Shown here in pieces: positions 11,680 to 22,400 of a stretch of DNA of 64,000 nt. The position numbers and the translations under genes were made by a program. Position 1 is the stretch's first letter; each line of letters begins with the position of its first letter. The stretch covers positions 1-64,000 of the forward strand of contig CP103030.1 of NCBI GenBank assembly GCA_024752435.1. The letters run 5' to 3'. Source of the stretch: Allantophomopsis cytisporea. Its lineage: Eukaryota > Ascomycota > Leotiomycetes > Phacidiales > Phacidiaceae. The notes below the pieces were generated by a model, which worked only from the letters and a program-made list of their open reading frames with translations, did no database searches and was not told the DNA's origin.

Positions 11680-13187
11680 TCAGTATTCCAGAAACTGGGT
11701 CTGGAATCTAAACCCAGTACTGTCGAGACGATCGATAAACTTCTTTCCTAGCATGGAGGGCGTGTAGATTCCTCCTGTAAGGTCTTTGTGCTCGTCGCGG
11801 AGGATCGAGATGGCAGCTTGGGCCAGAGACAACCCAGCGACTGAGATGGTCAGCTCAATAATGAGTCACTCTCGAGAGAGCTGTATCACTCACATTCATA
11901 CAACGAGCCTTCATACGCCACTGTCGCATAGACTCTTGGTACACCTGGCGCTTGAACGTCAGGTTTCGCAATACCACGATATTCAACCCTGTTCTGCTTT
12001 GTTTCATCCTTTGTCGGTCCATCACCAGGCTGGGTAACTATCTTCCTTATGAATTTTCTGAAGGATGGAATTGTAACCAAAAGCGAACCGATAGTTAGAC
12101 TAATGTTTCCTATGCAAGCCAGAGCGTGGTTTTTCGCTCTCTTCAGTACCGTGACATGAAAGTTAGGTCCATAGTCTCCATGCAATCCCCAGCTCCGCTG
12201 CACACACGGCATGTCAACCATGCCGCCAAAAGACATGGTAAGGGTGCCAAGATCGGGCACATCACGGAATCCGAAGAACTTCTCGGACCAGGAACGTGTT
12301 ACCTGTACATTAGGACCGGCGACTGGAGAGATTGCATATGGAGCATGCGCGGCTCTCAATTGCTTCAGTGAGAAGTGGTCTAGAAGGGTGAAGGCAGTAC
12401 CAATAGTCCCGCCCGAGGCTTTTGCGCTTTGAGATTGTTCATGAGTTGATGTAAGAGATATCTCGACCACTCGTGGCTTTCATTCTAACAGAGATGATGA
12501 CTTCTCCGGTAAATACGTGAAGTTTCTCGCGGATTGTGTTCACAAGGACATAGGTAATGAGATCCGCTGGGACAGATTCGATGCCACTTTGAGGAATCAT
12601 AATGCTCCCCGTCTTTTGTGCTGCTGCCTCATACTTTTTGATCATCTCAGCCACCCATGGCACTTCTCCTGTGACATCGAGATAGTGAGTGCCATTCTCG
12701 GCACAAGCTTTGAAAGCATGCTCTCCGTACGGAGTATAAGGGCCAACGGTGGATATTAAGAGTGTGGTCTTCTTTGCGAGAGCACTCAGCTCAGCCTCGT
12801 TGAGATTACAGAGCTCGATGGCTATATTAGATCAGGTTAATCTCAAATTTAGATTGTGTATCGTGGACGGCAGAGGGCGAAGCCCCGAAGGGGATAGATA
12901 TGACGGCTTCTCGAAAGGGGTGACTTGGTCAAATGGCTGATACATGGCCAGCCACAAGCAACCAATCTCAACTGGATTAAATGAACAATGTACTTACCAG
13001 GCTGTATCCTATCAGGGTTCAAGGCTTTACAGTCGGCCGCAACTGCTTGCAATTTGACAGCGGTTCTTCCAGCCAGAGCCCATCTTAGGTCAGAAGGGAG
13101 TGTGAGTGTAATCTGTTCACTACATAGCTTGCCTGTATACCCTGAGGCCCCATAGAGGACGACGTCGTAATGACGATAAGTAGACAT
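11680..13187 (-). CDS. Saccharopine-dehydrogenase-like reductase (trans-enoyl reductase family)
   Basis: Four exons on the minus strand, 12998-13187, 12471-12821, 11894-12418 and 11680-11840, give about 408 residues. The N-terminal Rossmann motif GASGYTG lies at residues 13-19, followed by WALAGRT, LISTVGPYTPYGE, THYLDVTGEVPW and SGGTIGTAF, all hallmarks of the SCCPDH-like family. The C-terminus YTPSMLGKKFIDRLDSTGF also matches. The family includes mycobacterial Rv2953, which reduces a polyketide enoyl thioester in trans for a module lacking its own ER. That makes this gene a candidate partner for the ER-less modules nearby, but fungi also carry unrelated homologues. Introns 1 and 3 have clear donors (GTAAGT, GTGAGT). 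The second (12419-12470) needs a weak GTGGTC donor, so that junction is uncertain and a frameshift cannot be excluded. Confidence 0.82.
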
Positions 13188-14051
13188 GGTGTTGATAAAT
13201 GAGATGGAGATTATCTGAGAGGAATAGAATATTTTGTAGACGCGTCCCAGCTATGTCTGGGCTTACGATGGTATATTGTCGGATCATACACTACTTGACA
13301 TGACAAAGCCACATCCCCATGATCCTTGTGGAGGTAACACGTTAAGAGAAACAACCATTATTCAAACACACACGTATGCTGATGGACGAGATACCACGGG
13401 AGTACCATGCTCGTAGATCAAATTCCGGAGCGGGGTCATTGTCGCTATTCTTACAGCCTATGAGGCAAGCATTACATGATATACATGCATGGCATGTTGA
13501 TGAATACGAACGTACACCGTTTGATGCACCGCACAATTTATCCACGTAAAACGAATATCACACATAATTACATGCCTATGTACACCCTCAGACTTCTGTG
13601 AGGCCGGCAGATTCTGTGAGACGTTACCTTCCGTTGTACTGCAGAATTGACGCCGAAGATAATGCACCGATCCGACGCAATACATATAACTTTGCGTTCA
13701 TTGTTCCCGGCAGCTTGGCATGCATGACACGATCATCATTAGCAGCATTTCGGCATGGACAATGCGATCTTACACTCTAGTACTAGCGGCGATCCTGCAC
13801 TCCTGCACTCCTGTTTCAGCCGGCCGCGAGGTATTGTAGATCTAACAGGGGTAATTAGCTCGCTGCTTAAATAACAATTTACCAGGATCTCAACAAAGCA
13901 GCCGACTACATGCAACGAAATTTACTTACCATTAGAAACCATGGAAACTTCGAATTAAAATAAAAGAACATGAAAATCAAAGATGAAACATGTAATTATC
14001 TATTGTTGGTTATCTATCAACCTGATAAATTATATCTGTATTTTCCAAAAA

Positions 14052-14076
14052 CCAATGAAAAATCATTTTTCATTGG
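14052..14076. repeat. 25-base palindrome
   Basis: CCAATGAAAAAT, one spacer base C, then ATTTTTCATTGG: 12-base arms that match perfectly. It could extrude a cruciform or bind a dimeric protein. It sits in AT-rich, gene-free DNA. Confidence 0.8.
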
Positions 14077-14391
14077 AAAAATTCAATCAAACTTTTCGGA
14101 AAGGGAAAAAGTATTTCATAAACTTGACACACTTAAATTAAATCACTTTTTCTATATTCGTCGGACCTGTTGAGATAGTTTGTTCTTTTAGAGCTTTGTC
14201 TACGGTATTAAAAGAAAAATTGGCCCTAAGATATTACGAAGACAACAACTGGCAAAGTATTTTCTAAGTAATACTGGAAATACTATTTTTTTACAAGTTT
14301 ATTGTTGTTACTTTCAAAATCTGTGCAGATTAGTGAGCAGAGTTAAAAACCAGAACTGGGTTACAACTGATTGAGAGACGGCAAAAACATA

Positions 14392-14414
14392 CATACATAC
14401 ATCATGTATGTATG
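14392..14414. repeat. 23-base CATA/TATG palindrome
   Basis: CATACATACAT, spacer C, then ATGTATGTATG: 11-base perfect arms made of a CATA microsatellite facing its complement. This probably arose by slippage and inversion of a simple repeat. Confidence 0.8.
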
Positions 14415-14905
14415 CATCGTTATCTCTCTGCAGTCAGTTCCTCGGTCGACGTAAACACAATTTCCGATCTGTGGTATGTGATTAGTTAGCCGATTGGTCT
14501 GCCTGAAAACAAACTGGACCGATCTGAGCATCGTGACAACTAGTGATGCAAAGAATTATCCTATCAATAATCTCGTTATAGGACCAGATATCATGCAAGT
14601 CAGTTATAGGAAAGTCAGCAACATAAGCTAGGTTCGTATGGTTGTTTGGAAGAGATCGGCGATTTGGTTCGATCTCAACTCAATCTCCCAATATTGCTAT
14701 CTTATCGTTATGTATTTACGTAAAGTTCGGTCATAGATACCGGATCTGAATCTGTGGCGGCAGAGATCTGAACCGAAATCACGAAACCCCTCTTCAGAGA
14801 TCCTCGTGCTTTATCTCAAGTCCATGGATGTTACATTTGTTGCCTCTACAAACTCCTTTCCAAGCTTCTTGTGTTTTTCCCCATTTCAAATAATACTCGT
14901 CACTT

Positions 14906-14929
14906 CAAAGCAAAGCAAAGCAAAGCAAA
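14906..14929 (+). repeat. CAAAG pentamer repeat just before a start codon
   Basis: Four copies of CAAAG plus CAAA abut the ATG at 14930. A short tandem repeat in the 5' leader of the EthD gene may vary between strains and alter translation, though this is inference. Confidence 0.8.
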
Positions 14930-15551
14930 ATGGCCACTCCAGAGACCGACATCAAGAGAATCACTGTCTTTTTCAAGAAAAACCCGGCGCTTACGGAAGA
15001 AGAAGCCCTCAACCACTGGCAGAAGGTATCAAACACACCTGCGCCAAGTGTATGGAGTTGCTAACGTGTGTATTTTCAAAGAGGCACGCGGTATTGATTG
15101 TTCCGTGGGCACTTAAGTACAAATTTTGGGGATACACTCAGGTCAGTTGGCTTCTCCTCATGGTGCTCAACAATTTAGTATCACTCCTGTTCAGACTAAC
15201 ACAAACCAGTTCTATACTCCATCAAAAACTCGCAATGTCTCAGCTTCAAGTGCCCCAGGCAGCTCTCTTGAATTTGATGGCGGTAGGTGCTATGCTCTCC
15301 ATATGTCTCAGCGAGTTGTTCTAACTTTTCTGTCAGCTGCCGATTTCTACATCAAGGACCAAGCTCTTTTTGCAGCCGCGTTCAAAGATCCATATTACCT
15401 CAACGTAATTGAACCAGACGAGAGGAACCTGGTAGATAAGTCCCGTGCAACGACTCCTACAAGCTTGAGCACCATCGTAACAACGACGGGCCATTTCAAA
15501 GTCATTATCCAGGACGGGAAATCCTTGATTGGTGGCGAACCGCTTGCTTAA
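14930..15551 (+). CDS. EthD-domain protein
   Basis: Four exons, 14930-15025, 15082-15141, 15210-15282 and 15337-15551, give 147 residues. Introns are 56, 68 and 54 bases with GT..AG ends. The joins rebuild an EthD fold: residues 10-52 read RITVFFKKNPALTEEEALNHW, then QKRHAVLIVPWALKYKFWGYTQ, the classic KR-x-glT-x-EEf-x-HW-x-x-x-HA pattern. The second half has ADFYIKD and DPYYLNVIEPDERN, also family-like. EthD proteins are small dimeric alpha-beta barrels. Several fungal members in polyketide clusters act as dehydratases or cyclisation helpers, and others have no known role. It lies 2.2 kb from PKS1's 3' end, convergent with the serine hydrolase. It is a plausible cluster member, but its exact chemistry is unknown. 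Confidence 0.85.
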
Positions 15552-15937
15552 AAAGAGACTCTGATCACGATTCAATGCTGTAAATTGATGATTAGAATAT
15601 CAATATCAGATTTTAGATATTCCAATGCCTATGACAACGAATGACTATTGAACATCTGTAATCACGATTAAAAAGTCAAGTGCAAGTGCTGTCTCAGAAA
15701 AATGTAAGATATGAGGACAAGACGGCAACTACTACATTGGATGTACTGCGGGATTTTGGAAGAGAGGGGTAATCATACTGAGTCCAGTTGTCAGAATCGT
15801 TCGTTATAGAAAGTTCAACAAATTATTGCTTCTTTCTGAGCAATACTACAATGCACATTCAATGGTCACTCAAGTTTAGTCAACGTAGAGAGACATGCTT
15901 TTTGATGCAACTGGTCATATGATAAGCATTACGTCTT
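15552..15937. other. Intergenic between convergent genes
   Basis: This 386-base spacer holds the 3' ends of the EthD gene (+) and the serine hydrolase gene (-). I see nothing else in it. Confidence 0.4.
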
Positions 15938-16921
15938 CTAATATATGGTCAACTCCTCAACTGCAGCATCACGGCACAGACCTGCTTCTACAACGACTCC
16001 TCTCCACGCTTTCAAAATAGATGTCAAGACCTTATCATCGACAGGCACTTTGTGTCCGTCATCGAAGAACTGTACATCAGCCGCTATGCGGACTTGTTGA
16101 TGCATGATGCATTGGGCAACTTTGTCAGCGCCATTTTCTGTATTCTTCACCGCTTGCGGATGTACTAGACCCCACAGAATCTGGCTACGTTCACGATATA
16201 CGTGATCACGCAAGCCGATGATATGGAGACTGGGTGTTTTCATGCGCATCTTGGTTGCCCCTGTACCTTCCACATGCAATGCGGGATCAAGATAGGGATC
16301 CACAGCGCAGGCAAGGACTACAAAATCCCACAGCTTAGGACTCAAACCCATCTCCGCTTTGATCGTCAACGCCGATGTCAGAGCGCCACCGTCGCTGAAT
16401 GCGAGAATGCCATGCACGGGGCCGAGACTCTTCATTTGTTCCACCAACCAACTCTCGACGCAAGGATCATGCCGACGACCATGGGCCGCTTCATTGTGTA
16501 ATGGCTCAAACCAAGTACGGTACGGACCTGGGAAGAGGGAAGACACCTCAGATAGGGGCTTTTCATTGTCGCCGAGTTCGCGCGGTGATTCGAGGAATAG
16601 GAATTCGACATCAGTAAATATGACCGTAGCAGTACTTCGGCTCTCAGCCTCACGCATAGAAGAATCCGTCGTTGTGAGGGTTGTCCAAGGCGGAAGTGCT
16701 ACTAAAGGCTCACGTTGGATGTATTCTGCCCAACGCCTCCGGAAGCGACTTGTTTGGAATCTGAAGATAGAAGTGTTACCGCTGAATCCGTGCAGGCATA
16801 CTATACGGAGCTTGGAGGGCTTTGGGTCTTTGATGATGGGCACGTAGTCTAATGGTAATGTATGTGTTTGTGAAGAGAGAAACCGGGGCGGAGCCGATGG
16901 TGTTTGTCTTGGGTTGATCAT
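15938..16921 (-). CDS. FSH-family serine hydrolase, candidate trans-acting thioesterase
   Basis: A single exon gives 327 residues. The alpha/beta-hydrolase features are in order: LRIVCLHGFSGN at about residue 38 (oxyanion strand and loop), the nucleophile motif AFSDGG with Ser176, Asp239 in GLRDH and His290 in DDGHKVP. Layout and motifs match the FSH (DUF341) family. Fungal members next to highly reducing PKSs, such as LovG of the lovastatin pathway, release the finished chain from the synthase in trans. Neither PKS here shows a thioesterase or reductase domain within the window, and this is the gene closest to PKS1's 3' end (865 bases away), same strand. A release or editing role is therefore a good guess. 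A and D in AFSDG depart from the common GFSQG. The N-terminal 30 residues show no clear signal peptide. Confidence 0.88.
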   Translation of the reverse strand: MINPRQTPSAPPRFLSSQTHTLPLDYVPIIKDPKPSKLRIVCLHGFSGNTSIFRFQTSRFRRRWAEYIQREPLVALPPWTTLTTTDSSMREAESRSTATVIFTDVEFLFLESPRELGDNEKPLSEVSSLFPGPYRTWFEPLHNEAAHGRRHDPCVESWLVEQMKSLGPVHGILAFSDGGALTSALTIKAEMGLSPKLWDFVVLACAVDPYLDPALHVEGTGATKMRMKTPSLHIIGLRDHVYRERSQILWGLVHPQAVKNTENGADKVAQCIMHQQVRIAADVQFFDDGHKVPVDDKVLTSILKAWRGVVVEAGLCRDAAVEELTIY

Positions 16922-17786
16922 AGTGAAAATAAAGTCATTGCTTCCTTATGGATGATAGAATGACAGATAGGGGCACGGGTGGAGCATTTAATACTGTAGT
17001 CAGCTCCCCTTCTCCCTATTCCCACGCCTGTAGACTTAATTGTACACTCCCACGACATTCTCGAGGAGCTTTCGTAGGGGGCCTTGGCGGTCTAGCGTAG
17101 GGGGCCAGGGGTCAATGATGTTATTGCTTAGTAAAGCATCGAAATATCTGCCATTTATTCAGCATAGACTATAGTGAAGAACACTTTGATGTATGAGACA
17201 TGTCACGGGCAAAACAAGGAAATTTGAGCGCTTGAAAGATATTGTATTTTACCCCTTATTTGATCAATGGAAATGACATCAAGCATAACGGAAGTCTTCG
17301 ATAACTTCCAACAACTCTCTGGGTCTATCAAAAGGTTTGTTATGTATTTTTAAGGAAACATATCAGATAGTACTTTATATTAATCTTATTCATTGACTAC
17401 ACCAAGTAGTCATATGACCATGCACGTGATATCTGGCACGTGAATGGATTGGTCAAGTGAATCTAGTTTGATATTGCTAAGCGAGAAGCACACAGTTTCG
17501 ACGTGACCAAATCCTGGAGCAACGCAAGACCTCTTTGCAACTGAGGGATCTGTCGTTCATCATCATCATCGTAATTCTTTCAGGTGAAGGATGGTTTCTT
17601 CCTAAAAGATGAAGATATTCAGTTCAACAAAAGCGTGCGCTGGGTGACTAAGACGGTTTATATCACATGACCTTCGAAGATTTATTAATGAGGTATTGAT
17701 GTAATTAATAACAAACGAAAATTTCCAAAGTCTCGAAACAACTAGTTAAAGAACCTCTGCACAACCAATTGCGCATCTTCAGAACT
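16922..17786. other. Spacer between PKS1 3' end and the hydrolase promoter
   Basis: This 865-base spacer is too short, and shows no frame, to extend PKS1 with another domain, so the bare C-terminal KS is not a simple gene-model error. It contains the likely promoter of the serine hydrolase (-). Two CACGTG palindromes (17423-17428 and 17437-17442) stand eight bases apart, a possible paired site for a bHLH-type factor. A short TCA repeat lies near 17557. Confidence 0.45.
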
Positions 17787-19475
17787 TCAAGTGTATGAGC
17801 CACTGCCAAGGCGGAACCGCAACGTACGACGCCCATCCAGATTTGGCTTGTCGGTGGTTGACTCTACAGCATCGTGACTTCCTTTGGCTACATGCGGATG
17901 GCCACCTTTTAGGCGGAATTTGAAGCTGCGATCGACTTCAGACAATTGCGGCTTGGTTCCAGAAGTCGAGGAAGTGATAGATGGACGGGATGTTTTCGGC
18001 AGCCCAGTATCTAGAGGGCCGGTGAGCGAATTACTCACAGCAATACTGTTTGATCGTCGACGGGGGTGCTGAGAGCGAGATGGAGGGTCTACCAACGTAG
18101 CGGCGTAATTATACGGCGAAGACATGTTGCATAAGGCACTTGAACGCTCTTCTACGGCCGCACAGTCATCAGCACTATCGGCAAGGAAAGTCGAAATGAT
18201 AACGTGGGCATTGGTGCCACCAAAACCGAACGAGCTCACGCCTACGTTGAGTTTACCGCAATTAGACTTTAGCACCAAGGGCTTCTTGGGCAGAATAAAA
18301 TCGAACGAGTCTGTGACAATTGCTGGATTCAGCTGGTGGAAGTTAACATTGCTGGGCAGGACGCCGCCGTGGTTGAGCACCAGGATGGCCTTTATGATAC
18401 TAGCAATACCTGCAGCCGCTTCCAGATGACCGATCTGTCCCTTCACTCCACCCAGGGCCAAAGGCGACTCACAGGATCCTTTTGTATGGGATGGCCCAAA
18501 GACGCTTTTGATTGCGTTAAACTCAATCGGGTCTCCCAAGCTGGTACCTGTACCATGAGTCTCGATGTAAGCAATATCCGCAGGACCTAAGTTAGCATCT
18601 TCCAAGCTCTCACGAATGACAGCTGCCTGGGATGGTCCACTAGGGGCCGTCAGGCTGGCCGAGCGACCGTCCTGATTAATTGCAGTACCTTTGAGAACCG
18701 CTAATGGGAAACAAAGGCAACGCCGCTCAGCTTCGATGGCGCTCACGAGGACAATAGCACCACAGCCTTCACCACGGCCGTAACCGTCGGCGGCAGCATC
18801 AAACGGTTTAGAACGACTGTCCAGTGACGAGACCATCTTGGAGCGCGACACTTGCTCGAAAGTAGAAGGGTGCAGATGCAGCTGAACACCGCAAACAACG
18901 GCTACGTCGCACTCGCCTCGTTGTATAGATTGTTTTGCCAGATGCAGTGCTACCAGGCTGGAAGAGCATGCTGAGTCGATTACCATGCTCGGACCGCAAA
19001 GACCCAAGACGTACGATACCCGGTTGGCTAGCAAAGACGTAGCAGAGCCTGCTCCGGTGAGAGCGTTCCTAAACCCTAAAGCCCTTGTCCATTCGCTCGG
19101 GCCGGCCCCTACGAAAACCCCAGTACGGCTACCCTCCAACTCCTCCTTGGTGAACCCGGAGCGATGGAGCGCCTGATAGCAGCTGCGTAGGACAAGGCGT
19201 TGTGCTGGATCAGTAACTTCGCTCTCTCGCCGGGACATGCCGAAGGTAGCGTGATCAAAAGAAAAGACCTGGTCATAGGATAGCATCGCCGCCTCCTTGA
19301 CTGTCACAGCAACATCGCCTTCACTCTTGAAACGCTCTTTGTTGTAACCTTCGATATCGAGCCGATCAACACTAATGGACTTCACCATATCCCGACCGGA
19401 AACGAGCACATCCCAGAAAGCCTCGATACCGTCGGCGCCAGGAAAAGTGCAGTCCATGCCAGCGACGATGATGCT
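17787..19475 (-). other. PKS1 terminal KS (first half of module 6) and C-terminal tail
   Basis: KS 10445-10874 with Cys10612 (DSACSSS), HGTGTSLGDP and GQIGHLEA, apparently complete. After it come 130 low-complexity, basic residues with two similar stretches, FKFRLKGG and LRFRLGSG, the latter almost at the end. No AT or ACP follows, so the KS must work with an ACP on another protein. Confidence 0.9.
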
Positions 19476-22400
19476 ATGTTGAGTATCTGAAACCATTCGG
19501 ATAGGCGCGCGCGTGGAATTGTAGGAAATTTGGTGAGTAGCTGGCGCTTCTTGGGCCGAGGAAGCTTCGGAATGGAGCCTCGCATCTTGAGATTGTTGCA
19601 AGAAACGTGCCAGTTTAGAAAGACTCGGATAATCGAAAGAGAGTGAAGTCGGCAAATGACGGCCCAATTTGTCCTCGAGCACATGCCGGAATGAAGTCGA
19701 TGTTAACGAATCCAGACCTGCGTCCATGAATGGCATTGAATCATTTTCTAATCGGACAGCTGTGACCTCCTCGAAAGCAGACCGAATGAGCAAGCTTATG
19801 CGGTCATCAATGGGGTAGTTTTCAGCAGATGGTGGATGCCGGCTTTTAGCATATCTAGCTGTGCTAGCGCCTTGCGTAGTGGCTGTCGTTGCATTTGTAT
19901 CATCCAGCAAAGGAGTAGAGGAGAGCGGAGCTTCCTTGCTGTTTTTTCTACCACCTTGACGAGCTAACCAAGCAACACCACCGCGTTCGTCCATAAGGTT
20001 GACAATACCAGATGCACTTGTTGCCACCTGGACAATGGCACGCTTGAAAACTTCCAACGGCATCATATCTTGTTGAGCGTTCTCAGACAACATATTAGCC
20101 GCGAAACCCACCGAAGCAACAGCATCAATATGTAGGGAAACGTAGCGCGTATTGGAAAGATGGTCATGGTTAGAGAGATGGTGTCGTTCCAATAAAGCAT
20201 CCATGGCTGCGTTGGCCATGGCATACTCTGCCCGGTGCCGGAGCCCGAGCATTGCCGAAGTGGAGGAGAAGCCGACTACGACCTCAACCTTGTCACGTAC
20301 AGCGGAAAGTAGCGAAGTCAACCCAATAACCTTGACAGCATGGTGGTGATTCAAGGAGTCGATGTAGAATCCTCTGTGGGTGTCACTGCTGACAGAAAGT
20401 TGACCAGCTGCGTGAAAGACACCAGTAACACGCCCCCATAGAGTCTCGATAGAACGAACAGTTTCTGCTAATTGTCGGCCGTTGGTGACGTCCGCTTGAT
20501 GCACAGATACCCTGTTCCTGCCATTGAAGAGAAGTTGCGGGAGGCGATCGTTAGAACCTTTAGTTGGTTTCGCTGAGCGGGACAGAAGGGCCACGTGCCC
20601 AACGCCAGCATCCAGGAGTGCTTCTGCAGTAGCGATACCGAGGCCACCTGTACCTCCAGTGATTATAAATGTACCAGTCTTCCAAGAGGTAGGAATCGCT
20701 GCGGTAGACTGCTGCTTGAAACTTGATTTGAGAGGGAACAAACAAGGCAGGTAAATGCCATTATTGGCAACATGGATTTCGGTGGCCAGATCTATAGGAA
20801 GGCGATGTAATACACCCTCGAGATGGCTGCCTGCAACAAGTCCAACACTAGACTTAGGGTGCTCTAGGCGGAAGGTTTGGATTAGGGCTCTGGCAGCATG
20901 GAGCAGCTCATCATGTTCATTATAATATCCGCTGCTGCTATAAACGGATTTATTATAGCAAATCCAGAGATGCTGGTCGTGTGCTTTGGTCGTCCACTTT
21001 TCCAAGAAGTCCGCAAGGGATGGAATATCATTGGCAGTGAAGAAAGCAGCGTTGCTGTCTGCCGCATGGTTGGCCATTGTCTGTTCGATTGACATATTTT
21101 TTGAGGCGCCGAATCCATTCGAGTTTATCTGCAAAGGGAGCGTGGGTCTCCGCGCGAGACATTCGCGGTTGTCAACGTCCACGTCCAAACTCAGGACATG
21201 GCGGAGGTCAGTCTTGGACTGGTTGATGGCGCCTGGTCCGCCTAGTGTAAAGACGAGTTCAATATGGCGGACATATAGGCCACTCTTGCTCTCCTCAGCG
21301 TGGGCCAACAGGTCAAAACAAAGCTTGCCGTCGTCAAACGATTGAACGCATAACTCTACTTCAAATTCTGATGAACCTGGCACAGCTACAAGAGAATCGA
21401 AGCCCATAGCTAGGTTATCGCAGTGCGTTAATCCTTTCATCAAGAGGATTATGTCACACGCAGCTTGAATAATGCTAGCGTGGGTGAGGCAGATATAGAG
21501 TAGTTCTTTGGGTCTGATGAACTTGAAACGAAAGCGATTCATGCTCTCGTTGTGATGTACATTTGTAACGCCTGGGGGAAGACGAAACTGGCTCCCTATG
21601 ATGCTCCAGGCTGCATACTCTTTCTCTGGGTACTCGTGTGTATCAATCTTGCTAGGCAAGGTTGCTGCGGTTGTTCCAACGAACGACTCAGGTTCAGCTA
21701 AGCTGGCAGTTGCCAGGGTGGTAGAGAGTGCGCCAAACTCGACTCTCACCACAAGCAAGCCACTGACAATCTCTTGAGCATGAAGGCCGGTCTTACTCCT
21801 CGCTCGAATATTGTAGGGAGCTCTGAGTACGCCTCTATGTAGGACGATGGCATCTTTGCTGTTATTGTGACTCACAACGCTAGCCATGAGTTCAATGGCA
21901 ACCAGCAAGGGCTGAGGCTGGTTGTCTGGGCTCACATTGAATTTGGAAACCAAGAATGAATCCGAGAGATCGCCGCGGAAGGAAGCCGAGACCTGGCCCG
22001 GAGATGCGTGCTTCAGCTCAATACCCGCCGCAGATGATATTGGAGTCAGTGGGAACCAAGTACGATTCAGCTTCCGGGGCAACACTGTGGGTGGTTTATT
22101 GCTTGCATTTATGCTCTTCAGAACTGCGTGGCTATTGACACCAGAAAATCCAAAGGAAGAAACACCTGCGACCAGCACACCTACATCAGAGCGTTGGAAT
22201 TCAACCCAAGACTTGGGCAAATGAAGTCGCGATCCATCGAGTTGCAGGTGCTCGTTCGGCCTGCTGACGTGGGACATTGGTGGTGCTTTGCCGTGCTTTA
22301 GCACCAGGATAGTCTTGAGTAGCCCAACAAGTCCAGCTACGCTTTCGACATGTCCAACTGTAGCCTTAGAAGCACCAACATACAGAGGAGTTGAGCAGGC

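Larger units (their letters stand above)
13188..14905. other. Gene-free stretch with two palindromes
   Basis: No supported gene is present. The AT-rich part from about 13,900 to 14,350 has a 67-codon frame that looks like chance. Two near-perfect palindromes, listed separately, sit about 330 bases apart. The right end is the promoter side of the EthD gene. Confidence 0.45.
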
